Positions 1 to 8,268 of a stretch of 45,884 bases of DNA are shown piece by piece. Position 1 is the stretch's first letter. Each line of letters begins with the position of its first letter. The stretch comes from Deltaproteobacteria bacterium (GTDB lineage: Bacteria; Desulfobacterota; B13-G15; RBG-16-54-18), in assembly GCA_019308925.1 (NCBI GenBank), contig JAFDHG010000033.1:1-45884 (forward strand). The letters are read 5' to 3'. The translations under genes were made by a program, and so were the position numbers. The notes under the pieces are model-generated. The model was not told the DNA's origin. It saw nothing but the letters and a program-made list of their open reading frames with translations, and ran no database searches.

Positions 1-128
1 GGCATAGGATGTGTTTCAGCAAAGATTTTTGAACCCTCAAATTCAAATATTATCTTGAAAAGAATCTGAGCAACGATAAAAGCGATCGCTGCTTGTGCTT
101 CCATTGAAAATTTGCTTATAAAGCTCAT
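1..128 (-). CDS. Unidentified protein, N-terminal part only (cut by window edge)
   Basis: An open frame starts at ATG (126-128, read on the minus strand) behind a strong ribosome binding site (AGGAGGG, 7 bases upstream) and runs off the window after 42 residues. It begins MSFISKFSMEAQAAIAFIVA and has a hydrophobic stretch near residues 12-27, so it may be a membrane protein. It lies downstream of the chelate-binding protein in the same direction, so it may belong to the same uptake operon. I do not recognise the family. Confidence 0.6.
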   Translation of the reverse strand, partial: MSFISKFSMEAQAAIAFIVAQILFKIIFEFEGSKIFAETHPM

Positions 129-150
129 CTTTTACCCTCCTAATCTTTTC

Positions 151-300
151 CTACTTCCGCCCGATGTCGAGGTCTATCGGGCTCATGGACGTATCCAGTG
201 TGCGTCTACGCACCGACTTGAACCCGATGCGAAGCATGGAATTGGCAATAAAGCCCTGATCGAAGTACATATCCTGATCCATCAGCGCCATAGACATCAT
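151..300 (-). CDS. Possible small protein, 49 aa, unidentified
   Basis: This frame fills the gap between the binding protein and the partial gene at the left edge. It starts at a double ATG (295-300) and ends TAG 22 bases before the next start. No good ribosome binding site is visible. The product is Met-rich at its start (MMSMALMDQDMYF) and basic in the middle (SVRRRT). It could be a real small gene, or the tail of a decayed one, because the frame is open for 10 more codons upstream to a TAG. No family recognised. Confidence 0.3.
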   Translation of the reverse strand: MMSMALMDQDMYFDQGFIANSMLRIGFKSVRRRTLDTSMSPIDLDIGRK

Positions 301-327
301 GCTGAGCACGTGGATGTCAGGCCTCGT

Positions 328-1308
328 CTATTTATATAGAACCGATATCCACAATCTTAAGATATAGGGATATTCTATGATCCACTCATCGATATAGCCT
401 GGAAGGCTGTACATTTCATAATTTTTGACAGCAGGGACTTCCCTTAATGACGGATTCTTCTTTAAGGCCTTTTGTAAGGCCTTTTCTACAGCAAAAGATT
501 CACCTGTTAGGATGATCACATCAGGATTTGCCTTGGCTATGTCTTCAATATTTCGCAATAAAAAAGATCCCCTTTTAACTTTTACCCCTTCAGGTTTAAT
601 AAGGTTCCCCACATTGATGCACCCCATAGGTTTAAGGAAAAACCGGTCTGCATAACCACCTGGAGCCACTACTTGAATAAAGGTATGAGCGCCTTTTGCC
701 ACGACGATACCATTGAGTATCAAGACCTTCTTCCCGAGTTTTTCCTTGGGCATTTTGGTCTTGGATCTTTGTAATGCAGTCTTGTAGGCTGTGATTAACT
801 CCTCGGCCTGGGTTTCCCGGTTTAGCAGTTTACCTGTTTGCTTGATGGCCGATTCAATCCCTTCTGAAAAATCAACGAATTCTAATTGCAAGCCCTTCCC
901 TTTGAGCAAGGGGACTATCTTCATGGGGTTGGCCTCAGGCGGCAGATGGATATCAAAATTCACGTTTTTCTCAATTAAGATGCGTTTAATACCCCTCTCT
1001 TTGGCCACATTGGCAACAAGGTCTTTCTTCTTAACAATAACCCTCTTTGGGCAACCCAAAAATTGCACTGTAGTCAATTTCTTGGGAATACCGCCCCAGC
1101 ATCTAACAATCATAGCTTCAGGTACAATGCCCAGGTTGTAAGCGATATCAACCAGCCGGTCTCCGATCATGATGGCCTTTATCTTTTTTCGGCCGGGGTT
1201 AAGTTTCACGGCGGAGGCCGGCATTGCCACCAAAGATGATAGGGCGATCAATATAAGCATACTCAAAGCCAATTTAAGTACACTATTTTTTCTCATAATT
1301 CTTGACAT
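328..1308 (-). CDS. Periplasmic chelate-binding protein of an ABC transporter (BtuF/FepB-like)
   Basis: The product has a clear Sec signal peptide (basic MRKNSVLK, hydrophobic run, ending near ASA) and a TroA/BtuF-like fold pattern: IKAIMIGDRLVDIAYNLG at the start of the first lobe, a long middle helix (residues about 150-185) and a second lobe with NPDVIILTGESF. Such proteins capture Fe-siderophore, heme or cobalamin in the periplasm and pass it to a permease; the ligand cannot be read from sequence. The start chosen is the ATG at 1306-1308, because GGGAGG lies 8 bases before it; the GTG three codons earlier is too close to that site. No permease or ATPase partner is visible on this side of the window edge. 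The heme radical SAM enzyme at 3429-4862 makes heme a reasonable ligand guess. Confidence 0.75.
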   Translation of the reverse strand: MSRIMRKNSVLKLALSMLILIALSSLVAMPASAVKLNPGRKKIKAIMIGDRLVDIAYNLGIVPEAMIVRCWGGIPKKLTTVQFLGCPKRVIVKKKDLVANVAKERGIKRILIEKNVNFDIHLPPEANPMKIVPLLKGKGLQLEFVDFSEGIESAIKQTGKLLNRETQAEELITAYKTALQRSKTKMPKEKLGKKVLILNGIVVAKGAHTFIQVVAPGGYADRFFLKPMGCINVGNLIKPEGVKVKRGSFLLRNIEDIAKANPDVIILTGESFAVEKALQKALKKNPSLREVPAVKNYEMYSLPGYIDEWIIEYPYILRLWISVLYK

Positions 1309-1336
1309 ATTATTCACCTCCCAAGTTTATTCCCTC

Positions 1337-2178
1337 TCATTTTTCTGGTTCCCACCACATAACAACTGCTTTGTTTTTCTCCCTATATTTGCCGTTTTCT
1401 GATTTGTTTAATAAATGGTCTCTTATCCTCCCTTCAACCGCATGGTCAACTTCTATAAATCGCCCAATAAAACTTGCTATGTACCTTATTTCCTCCTCTA
1501 AACTCCGCTCAAAGGTGTAATCAAAACATCTAACCATTACTAATCTTCCCCATTCTCGTAGAATTACATAGGCGAAGTAGTCTGCATCTGGCTCAAACTG
1601 ACCAGTATATTTTTGATTGCTCACCACCTCAAATATCTCCTTTACAGTTTCATCTCTCCCACACGGCTGTATTACTGCACAATACCTTTTCGATGCATCT
1701 TCCATTCTCTTTAGAGGTTCTTCGATATCCTCTATTTGCCAGAGGAAATGGGAACAAACAACCAGATCAAATTTATCTTTGATTTCATCGTCGTTAACTT
1801 TCCCCCAATTTTCATTAATAATCTCCACATTTTTTAGCTTATCTTCCTTTAAATTTGTCTTTAAATGCCTTATATTCGTTTCAGAGAACTCGATGCCAAC
1901 GATCCTTTTGACCATCTTTGATAAAGGGATTGTCAATGTTCCTGGCCCGGTTCCAATCTCTAATACCTCAAAATTATTATCTAATATCTCATTCAATATT
2001 TCGGTTGCCTTTCTTCCGAATTCGTAATCATTTAACTTGATTCGCCTGGAGAAGTCCTCTGCAGATTTTTTTAAAAGTCATTGTCATAGCTAACTTTCGG
2101 TTTTCTCATCCTCTCCTTTCTCATCTCTTTCCACGCATCTTGCCAATTTATGCGATGTTTAAGGTTTCTATTTTTCAT
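1337..2178 (-). pseudogene. SAM-dependent class I methyltransferase with a frameshift
   Basis: The main open part (from a TTG at 1994-1996) carries the glycine-rich SAM loop VLEIGTGPGTLTIPL, an acidic end of strand 2 (VGIEFS) and DLVVCSHFLWQ, all typical of class I methyltransferases. The frame is open further upstream (RRIKLNDYEFGRKATEIL, as expected for the family) to a TGA at 2078-2080. A second frame begins at ATG 2176-2178 behind AAGGAG, reads MKNRNLKHRINWQDAWKEMR, and stops at a TAA in the T/A homopolymer at about 2065-2076. Together they make one normal methyltransferase of about 280 residues, split by a one-base change in that run. It may be a true frameshift mutation or a sequencing or assembly error. 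The substrate is unknown. Confidence 0.7.
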
Positions 2179-2225
2179 TCGAATCTCCTTCCTAAATTTT
2201 GAGCTCCTGCTCCTCAGCTAGAGAC

Positions 2226-2293
2226 AAGCATGAGTCGACCCTCCGTTGTTTAGGTTTCAGTAAATCCCTAAGTAGCGGATTCGACCCATGCTT
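2226..2293. repeat. Inverted repeat, 13-bp arms with one mismatch
   Basis: The arms AAGCATGAGTCGA (2226-2238) and TCGACCCATGCTT (2281-2293) pair with one A-C mismatch around a 42-base loop. The repeat sits between the methyltransferase start and the Slp lipoprotein stop. There is no U-run on either side, so it is not a standard intrinsic terminator; it may stabilise or process the transcript. Confidence 0.5.
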
Positions 2294-2381
2294 TCAAGCT
2301 CTATCTTATTACGGCCAGCACAAATTCTGGTGAGGAGCCAAAGTGTTATTATCCTCTCCTTTTTCGGGCCTACCCTCTGCT

Positions 2382-2939
2382 TCACCACCACCAATAGGGA
2401 TACCAGTAAGGGTAATACCCCCAGGGATAATGCCAATAAGGGTAAGGATAATAAACCCTTTCTTCTTTTTCAGGCCACAAGTGGATTTCCTTGACAGAGA
2501 TCAAGGGATAGGTATAGTCGATTTCACCAAGTCTCTGAACCTTCTTTCCCTGGATCTCTCCGGCTATTGTTACCTCTCTTCCCTGTCTATAGATAGCCAC
2601 ATCTAAGTAACCGGGGTGTAAGGCAAGAAACCTTCCCTCTGATACGTCAACATCCTTTGGCCTTCCTTGCGTGCCAGCAGGCTTTTGAAGCACCTCGATC
2701 ATGGTCCCTTCTTTCAGGTTCACAGAGCTTATAATCACCCCGCTCCAGAGGACAGTTTTGCCCTTATAGATATCCGGATCTTTCAAGACCACACTTAAGG
2801 TGAGTTCCTTTGCTACTTGCTCTCTCAACTGTTTGGAGATCACTGGGGCGCAGCCGGTCAGGGAGAAAAGGCCATAGAGCATAAATATAAGGCCCAAAAC
2901 TAAAGGCCAGATGCTGGTTTTCTTAAAATTCCTGATCAT
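2382..2939 (-). CDS. Slp-family outer-membrane lipoprotein with an aromatic tail
   Basis: The N-terminus has a lipoprotein signal with lipobox LTGC at residues about 27-30. The mature part matches the Slp/YeaY pattern: VLKDPDIYKGKTVLWSGVI, then GRFLALHPGYLDVAIYRQGREVTIAGEI and YPLISVKEIHLWP. Slp proteins are small outer-membrane lipoproteins linked to starvation or acid stress in enterics; the exact role is unknown. The last 25 residues are odd: YYPYPYWHYPWGYYPYWYPYWWW-like, almost only Tyr, Pro and Trp (I give the pattern, not the full string). It lies upstream of the methyltransferase in the same direction. Confidence 0.8.
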   Translation of the reverse strand: MIRNFKKTSIWPLVLGLIFMLYGLFSLTGCAPVISKQLREQVAKELTLSVVLKDPDIYKGKTVLWSGVIISSVNLKEGTMIEVLQKPAGTQGRPKDVDVSEGRFLALHPGYLDVAIYRQGREVTIAGEIQGKKVQRLGEIDYTYPLISVKEIHLWPEKEERVYYPYPYWHYPWGYYPYWYPYWWW

Positions 2940-2992
2940 AATTTCCCTCCTATCTTTTCATTATCCTTTCCGCAAATTTCCATACCTCCTCC

Positions 2993-3454
2993 TTACTCAT
3001 CTTTGTCCGGTAAGGAACGGGCGGCTTTTGACCCCGAAGCATCGGGTCGATGCAAGGTTGGAATTCTGAAGATGTGCATACTTACGCCAATAAGGATCAA
3101 TAATAAAATGATCCTGCCGACAATCTGATCAAGAACGAAGATGCATGAATATCCTATGGTCAATATCAGGAAGGACAGAACTATAAGCTTTTGCCTTAAC
3201 GAAATCCCCTTACCCTCGCGATAATTCTTGATGTAGGCCCCGAAGCATTTGTTGTTAAGGAGCCAGTTGTGAAATCTCTCTGAACTTCGGGCAAAGCATA
3301 TAGCGGCAAGTACGAGAAACGGGGTTGTAGGCAAAAGAGGCAAGATTATCCCGAGAGTCCCAATTCCTACAAAAAACATCCCTCCAATTACCAAGCATAT
3401 TCTAACTGCTCGGCTCCTGCGCATGATTTCATTTGAAATGATTGCCTTCTTCAA
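2993..3454 (-). CDS. DUF454 (YbaN-family) inner membrane protein
   Basis: The 153-residue product shows the hallmark LGIILPLLPTTPFLVLAAICFARSS, with the conserved PLLPTTPF motif, followed by SERFHNWLLNN and two more membrane segments. DUF454 proteins are small inner membrane proteins, often next to heme-use genes. The gene overlaps the end of the HutW-like gene by 26 bases, so the two are likely translated together. An alternative start is the internal MRRSR about 10 codons in. The function is not known; the genetic link to heme enzymes is the only clue. Confidence 0.85.
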   Translation of the reverse strand: MKKAIISNEIMRRSRAVRICLVIGGMFFVGIGTLGIILPLLPTTPFLVLAAICFARSSERFHNWLLNNKCFGAYIKNYREGKGISLRQKLIVLSFLILTIGYSCIFVLDQIVGRIILLLILIGVSMHIFRIPTLHRPDASGSKAARSLPDKDE

Positions 3455-4862
3455 GGTCCATCATACCGGGACTGGCTGGATGTTTTTCAAATACTATGGT
3501 AAAATAATCAATCAACGCCTGGCAGAGGTTCACCTGCCAGAACTCGCCTGCTAAGGTCAGCTCTATCCAGCCGTCATCCATTTTAATTAGACCAACCCTT
3601 TTCCACTGGTCAAGCAATGGTGAAAATATCTCTTCTAAATTGAAACCGTAATATTCCCCAAGCTCTTTTAAATAGCAATGCCCTTGTTCCATCTGCCCCA
3701 CAAACTCCTTGAATAGATCGTTATGCCCAGGCTGTTTCATGGCCATGGCAATCGGTTTGCTTCCCTGGTCTATCCTTCGATAATAACCATCTAATTCATT
3801 TTCCTGGAAAAAGAAGTACCCATTCAGCCAGCCGCCAGCACCAGAACCAAAGGGGACACAAACCTTGCCAGAGAGGGCCAGGGCATTGTAAATATTTCTT
3901 TCCCGTGTGGTTCTTCCCCAGTGACTCATAGAAAATCTCCTATATCTGGCCTGCTTCATGATCTCTACCCCTCTTGCAAACATATCCGCCTGCATAGGGA
4001 TATCTGCTGGTGGCTGGACAATGCCCTTTTTTGCAGCCTGCTCTAATTTTCCCCCTTTATAAATATTGAGCTGATATAAGTCTACCCCATCCAGCCCTAA
4101 GTCTGTGTATTGTGTTACGTCTTGTTCCCATATCTCCATAGTTTGATAGGGAAGTCCATAGATCAAATCTATAACTATTACTGCCTGATCAAGGCCATTA
4201 AGATACTTAAGTCTCTCTATTATCTTTTCTCTTGGCTCTATGCGGCCCATCTTTCTCCGCACAAAGGTATCAAAGCTCTGAACCCCTATGGAAAAGCGGT
4301 TAACACCACCCTCTAAACAGGCAAAGACCTTATCATCTGGAAAATGATAGATCCGCCCCTCAACGGTAATCTCGCAATCATTGGCCAGGGGCAAGGAGTT
4401 GCGAATGGCCTTCAAGAGTCTCGAGAGATTTTTGACACTTAAGGCAGTGGGAGTACCCCCTCCAAGGTAAATGGCATGAAAGGGGTGGGATTTAATAAAT
4501 GGGGCATTGGCCACCATCTCCAATTCCCGTATTACACAGTCTATATAATGGTCTTCCTCTTCAGCTCTATAAGGATTTTGATAAAAGCCGCAGAAAAGGC
4601 AATGGGTTTCGCAAAATGGGATATGAAAATAGGCCACTCTTTTTTCTTTCTTTCCCGCTGCGGCCAAAGAGTTACTCCATACTTCTTGAATGGCTTTGGG
4701 ATCAAGGGGCTGCCCCCTGGCCCCTGGATGCACTGCACTCTTTCTGTCAAAGGCTGCATGCAAAGGATCCCCATTTTCGTTGGCAAAAAACCTCCGCTTT
4801 CCCTTTAAGGTCATTTCAGAGGTATAATGGTCAAGCAAACCGATATTAAACTTATCCTTCAC
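3429..4862 (-). CDS. hutW: Anaerobic heme-degrading radical SAM methyltransferase (HutW/ChuW family)
   Basis: This is a HemN-like radical SAM protein of 477 residues. The Fe-S motif CETHCLFC places Cys at 84, 88 and 91 (CX3CX2C), followed by the IYLGGGTPT loop and NRFSIGVQSF, both typical of the HemN superfamily. The N-terminal leader (MTLKGKRRFFANENGD) and the C-terminal winged part (FEKHPASP end) resemble HutW/ChuW, which open the heme ring without oxygen using S-adenosylmethionine and release iron, rather than coproporphyrinogen oxidase. The start is a GTG at 4860-4862 behind GAGGA. The DUF454 gene overlaps its 3' end. A role in using heme as an iron source under anaerobic conditions fits the binding protein, TonB and Feo genes in the window. 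Distinguishing it from other HemN-like enzymes needs a phylogeny. Confidence 0.8.
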   Translation of the reverse strand: MKDKFNIGLLDHYTSEMTLKGKRRFFANENGDPLHAAFDRKSAVHPGARGQPLDPKAIQEVWSNSLAAAGKKEKRVAYFHIPFCETHCLFCGFYQNPYRAEEEDHYIDCVIRELEMVANAPFIKSHPFHAIYLGGGTPTALSVKNLSRLLKAIRNSLPLANDCEITVEGRIYHFPDDKVFACLEGGVNRFSIGVQSFDTFVRRKMGRIEPREKIIERLKYLNGLDQAVIVIDLIYGLPYQTMEIWEQDVTQYTDLGLDGVDLYQLNIYKGGKLEQAAKKGIVQPPADIPMQADMFARGVEIMKQARYRRFSMSHWGRTTRERNIYNALALSGKVCVPFGSGAGGWLNGYFFFQENELDGYYRRIDQGSKPIAMAMKQPGHNDLFKEFVGQMEQGHCYLKELGEYYGFNLEEIFSPLLDQWKRVGLIKMDDGWIELTLAGEFWQVNLCQALIDYFTIVFEKHPASPGMMDLEEGNHFK

Positions 4863-4914
4863 CTGGAATCCTCATGACCCTGAGGGGTCACCAATAATCA
4901 TGGAACTGTAAACC

Positions 4915-5538
4915 CTACATTTCAACAAAATACATAAGTATACCTAAGGCAATCAGTACTGTCCCTATAATGCCCCTTTCATGATGTTTTAGGAATTGCC
5001 ATTTGATTTTTTCTATTCCTCTCAGGGCAAGATTTACCATGAGCACCATACCAAGGACAGTTACAATTAGATATATGGCTGAGACAGCAATTATCCCAAG
5101 AACACCAGCAGTGCCGGCGGTGAAATAATACACTCCAATAGCTACACATGGTGAAAAAAATAGTGCAGTGCCTAAAGAGGCTATGATAGCGAACTTTTTA
5201 TGGTTTTTTGTAAAGATTTTATTTTCATCTTGACGTGAGTTTTTAAGACCCAAGAATAGATAAATAATTCCCAATAAAATCAATATCAAAGGAGCTGCGA
5301 TTTTCGTTACAAATTCATGGGTAGAGGAAAGTTTATAACCGATTATACCAATGATAATGCCAATCAAAATAGTGCTGACTATATGAGGAATGGCAATAAG
5401 TGCTGTGATAAAAGATGTTTCTATAGGTGACCACCTCTCAGTTTTACTAATCATGACAATAGGCACCCAATGGTCTGGCATCATTGCGTGAATCACACTT
5501 AAAATCGAGGCCCCAAACAAAATAGGTAAAAGTTTCAT
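4915..5538 (-). CDS. Polytopic membrane protein, NicO/RcnA- or TauE-like
   Basis: The 207-residue product has about six membrane segments and almost no soluble domain. Its start, SVIHAMMPDHWVPIV, resembles the His-X4-Asp signature of the NicO/RcnA nickel-cobalt transporter group and of related LysE-superfamily exporters. A charged loop near residues 100-115 separates two halves (three plus three segments), as in that group. It could move Ni2+, Co2+ or another small solute. It lies between the HutW-like gene and the DUF4491 gene in the same direction. Confidence 0.6.
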   Translation of the reverse strand: MKLLPILFGASILSVIHAMMPDHWVPIVMISKTERWSPIETSFITALIAIPHIVSTILIGIIIGIIGYKLSSTHEFVTKIAAPLILILLGIIYLFLGLKNSRQDENKIFTKNHKKFAIIASLGTALFFSPCVAIGVYYFTAGTAGVLGIIAVSAIYLIVTVLGMVLMVNLALRGIEKIKWQFLKHHERGIIGTVLIALGILMYFVEM

Positions 5539-5608
5539 CTATGTTTACGTAGAAAATAGCTCACAGACAAGAAGGTTCCTTTAGCCTCGATGTCTTTTGA
5601 ACACCAAC

Positions 5609-5687
5609 TTCAGGGGGCTTCGCCCCCTGAAACCCCCAATAAAGAACACTCCTTTTTGGGGGAGCTTGAGGGGGAGAACCCCCTCAA
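5609..5687. repeat. Two adjacent GC-rich hairpins in the intergenic gap
   Basis: TTCAGGGGG/CCCCCTGAA (5609-5617 with 5623-5631, loop CTTCG) and TTGAGGGGG/CCCCCTCAA (5666-5674 with 5679-5687, loop AGAA) are perfect 9-bp stems. They lie between the DUF4491 gene and the NicO-like gene, both read leftwards. They have the look of a small dispersed palindrome or a transcript-end structure; neither is followed by a clear U-run. Confidence 0.6.
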
Positions 5688-5772
5688 CGAAAGGTCTGAA
5701 GTATGAAAAGTCACCATTTTCATCCCTCATGGGTGGCGAGAACCGCCATGGCGGTTAGTTTCCCCATAAATT

Positions 5773-6063
5773 CTATTTGTCACCTCTTTTTGGATTTTTG
5801 GGAAACCATCCTTTTCTGACCCGCTCCTTTTGTTTAAAGAGCTCATATATGCTCCACAAGAGGGCAAATCCAAAAATACCAAGACTGCCGGATAGAAATT
5901 TGTTATCCACCAGAAGAGAGATTACAATGAGAAGAGAGCCAATGAAAAAGAGTACTGGCCACCACCTGGTTCCCCAATAATATTCACCCTTCATGACAAG
6001 CAGGTGACAAAAGCCAATCGCCAATAGCACAGTAGCACCCAGCATCAGACCATAAACGTTCAT
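5773..6063 (-). CDS. DUF4491 small membrane protein
   Basis: The 96-residue product has three membrane segments and the family pattern LLVMKGEYYWGTRWWPVLFF, GSLGIFGFALLWSIYELF and the basic end KERVRKGWFPKNPKR. This matches DUF4491, whose function is unknown. The length is normal for the family. It follows a 132-residue membrane protein by about 70 bases in the same direction. Confidence 0.8.
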   Translation of the reverse strand: MNVYGLMLGATVLLAIGFCHLLVMKGEYYWGTRWWPVLFFIGSLLIVISLLVDNKFLSGSLGIFGFALLWSIYELFKQKERVRKGWFPKNPKRGDK

Positions 6064-6134
6064 TTCAAGCCCCTATCGATTTGGATCTCTTCAATCTGCT
6101 TAAAGAACTTCAAAAGTCAAGGTCGATTAATTAA

Positions 6135-6533
6135 TTATTTTGGTCTACGTTTTAACGTCAATTTTTTATGCATAAGAACGGAAAGAATGACTTGTACAAG
6201 TGCAAGACATTCAAATATCAGAAGTATCGTGAGTTTCTCCAAAGGAAATTGGAATACTGGAATTCCCATACGGACAGTCATATGGAGAGGGGAGTAAAGA
6301 AGTATAAACAATGGGCCTATGAAAGCCAACCAGTGCACAATGGATTTGACTGCTTTTGTATACTCTCTGAAAGAAGCAATTCCGATCCAGATTGTCAGCA
6401 CTGAAGCAACTAACCCGAGTATTACCCCAGTAAGACAGACAAAGCCACAAAGATAGTAAATCACCTTAGATATGAAGTACAATGATCCAAGCACAACATA
6501 GATGAAATATGTCTTCTCTTCTGTAAACTCCAT
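6135..6533 (-). CDS. Unidentified four-segment membrane protein, 132 aa
   Basis: The product begins MEFTEEKTYFIYVV and contains about four hydrophobic segments and a basic tail (KKLTLKRRPK). The start has a modest ribosome binding site (AGGAG before ATG). I do not recognise a family. It follows the CcdA/TauE-like gene by about 250 bases that hold no supportable gene, so it may or may not be in the same operon. Confidence 0.65.
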   Translation of the reverse strand: MEFTEEKTYFIYVVLGSLYFISKVIYYLCGFVCLTGVILGLVASVLTIWIGIASFREYTKAVKSIVHWLAFIGPLFILLYSPLHMTVRMGIPVFQFPLEKLTILLIFECLALVQVILSVLMHKKLTLKRRPK

Positions 6534-6780
6534 GATTATTCTCCTTTATTCCTCTTTTAGATTACCGATTGCCAATTAGTGGTTAATCCTTTTAGATTTC
6601 ATGTTTTACTCCTTCAAGGCCAGTTGTTCCGGTTTTTCGAAAAGTTTGGAGACATTTTTGACCATCTACTAATAACTAGCGAGAAGAGCGGCCACGTATA
6701 CGATACCTTCGTTGCGCATAGATATCTTCAGTCATCTGTAAGGTCTATTTGTCATCTATCTTTTTTAGAAACCATCCTCG

Positions 6781-7500
6781 TTAAGATATTGCGGAGAAAC
6801 CACCAAGCAAGATCAATATCATGCCAGAGAGCCTCTGAAACAGCATCCTGTACTGTGGCACCTCGGCCTTTATTTTCTTGGAGAACCAGCCTGCCAGAGC
6901 AGAAATAATTACAAGTGGAGAAACTGCGGTGCCGATGCCGAAAAGCGCCATTAAAATGCTACTGGAGATTACTGACGGCATCTGTAAGCTGTAAAGCAGT
7001 ACAATAACCATTGGCGGACATGGAATTGTAGCGAATGCCATTCCCATAATAAACAAGTGAGTTGTTGGACTGAAGGCAAGATTTGTTGAGAAAAAAACAA
7101 ACATCTTTGTTTTTTCTTTAGTTTTTTCGCATTTTACGTACCACGGACGTATAATCATTAGCAAACCAATTGAGATTATCACTACACAACAGAGTATTGA
7201 CCCATATTTAAGATCACTTCCCACATTGATAAACGTTTTACCGATATAACCTGCGGTCAGTCCCAAAATTCCACACATGAAGACCCTTCCAATGGTAAAT
7301 ATAACAAAAGATTTTATTCCATTCAGAGCACCCTCTCTTGATCCCATGATATAAGTACTTACAAATGGAGTACAGGCAACATTACAATAACTTATCCCTG
7401 CCCCAATACCGATGAACAGGGCGGTAGAGTAAGAAATTGCAAATTGTGCCAAGAGATTATCATTTAACAAATCAACTTTTCCCCCGTAGATTTCCGGCAA
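6781..7500 (-). CDS. CcdA/TauE-like membrane protein at the end of the double-cubane operon
   Basis: The 239-residue product has six or more membrane segments. Two Cys-Pro sites stand out: SYCNVACTPFVSTYIMG near residue 40 and ATIPCPPMVIVLL near residue 160. This paired cysteine/proline arrangement recalls the CcdA/DsbD and UreH-like transmembrane families, which move reducing power or a solute across the inner membrane. The start overlaps the activase gene by 29 bases, so it is the last gene of that tight operon. A role in supplying reductant or a sulfur or metal species to the double-cubane system is inference. Confidence 0.7.
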   Translation of the reverse strand: MPEIYGGKVDLLNDNLLAQFAISYSTALFIGIGAGISYCNVACTPFVSTYIMGSREGALNGIKSFVIFTIGRVFMCGILGLTAGYIGKTFINVGSDLKYGSILCCVVIISIGLLMIIRPWYVKCEKTKEKTKMFVFFSTNLAFSPTTHLFIMGMAFATIPCPPMVIVLLYSLQMPSVISSSILMALFGIGTAVSPLVIISALAGWFSKKIKAEVPQYRMLFQRLSGMILILLGGFSAIS

Positions 7501-8263
7501 TTATGGCAGCCCCGATTGCGCCGTTTAGTTGTGGCTTTCTCGCGACGTAGATATCCATCATCAATTCGTCCTCGAATGCAGCGACAAGACCGGGATTGAG
7601 GGCCACTCCACCAGTCAGGAGCAGGTCAGGTTCAAAACTGGCCTTTCTTGCCATCCCTGAAATTCTTTTAGCCAGAGATCTATGGATTCCGGCAATTATG
7701 TCCTTTCTATCTTTCCCTCGGGCAAGCAGCGATATCACCTCAGATTCCGCAAATACTGCGCATGTGCTATTAATCTGGCACGGAGTCTTTGCCTGAAGAG
7801 AAAAGGGGCCAATCTGTTCAACGTTTACCTCAAGAACACGGGAAAGGACTTCTATAAAACGCCCTGTGCCCGCAGCACACTTGTCATTCATAATAAAATT
7901 TTTTGTTTCCCATTTTTCGTCAATGACAATCACTTTGCTGTCCTGACCACCAATGTCAATGATTGTCCTGATCTTACTTCCTTCAGGCGCTGTCCAGATC
8001 GCCCCTATGGCATGGGCCATTATCTCACTTACCGTTTCATTCGAAATATCAATTAATCTCCGGCCGTACCCTGTAGAAGTAATGGCAATGATATCCGATG
8101 GAGATAAACTTAGATCACTTAGGAGTTCATCAAACATTTCCCTGGACTTCTTACGGCAATCTATCCCGGTAGGGGCAATTTTATAGCCCATTAATGTGCT
8201 GTCATTTATAACAGCCACCTTTATGTAAGTTGACCCAGCATCAATGCCTGCATAACATTTCAT
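7472..8263 (-). CDS. ATP-dependent activator of a 2-hydroxyacyl-CoA dehydratase/double-cubane protein (BadF/HgdC family)
   Basis: The 263-residue product shows the ASKHA ATPase fold: GIDAGSTYIKVAV (phosphate 1), IIDIGGQDSKVI (phosphate 2), LLTGGVALNPG (adenosine). The two Fe-S cysteines expected for this family are present in NDKCAAGTGRF and STCAVFAESEV; in the family they hold one [4Fe-4S] cluster between two subunits. Such activators use ATP to push a low-potential electron onto their partner. The partner gene (8269-9612) ends five bases upstream, which fits an activator-reductase pair. Length is normal for the family. Confidence 0.9.
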   Translation of the reverse strand: MKCYAGIDAGSTYIKVAVINDSTLMGYKIAPTGIDCRKKSREMFDELLSDLSLSPSDIIAITSTGYGRRLIDISNETVSEIMAHAIGAIWTAPEGSKIRTIIDIGGQDSKVIVIDEKWETKNFIMNDKCAAGTGRFIEVLSRVLEVNVEQIGPFSLQAKTPCQINSTCAVFAESEVISLLARGKDRKDIIAGIHRSLAKRISGMARKASFEPDLLLTGGVALNPGLVAAFEDELMMDIYVARKPQLNGAIGAAIIAGNLRGKS

Positions 8264-8268
8264 ATAAT

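Noticed and set aside
2218-2300. tRNA- or tmRNA-like segment (GATTCGACCC near an inverted repeat)
   Set aside because: The T-arm stem does not pair properly and there is no acceptor or anticodon arm.
3429-4862. Coproporphyrinogen III dehydrogenase (HemN) for the radical SAM gene
   Set aside because: The N-terminal leader, the C-terminal part and the overlap with DUF454 fit HutW/ChuW better; HemN remains possible only if phylogeny says so.
6534-6780. Possible short gene between the CcdA/TauE-like gene and the 132-residue membrane protein
   Set aside because: The only start-to-stop frame is 19 codons without a ribosome binding site; nothing supports translation.
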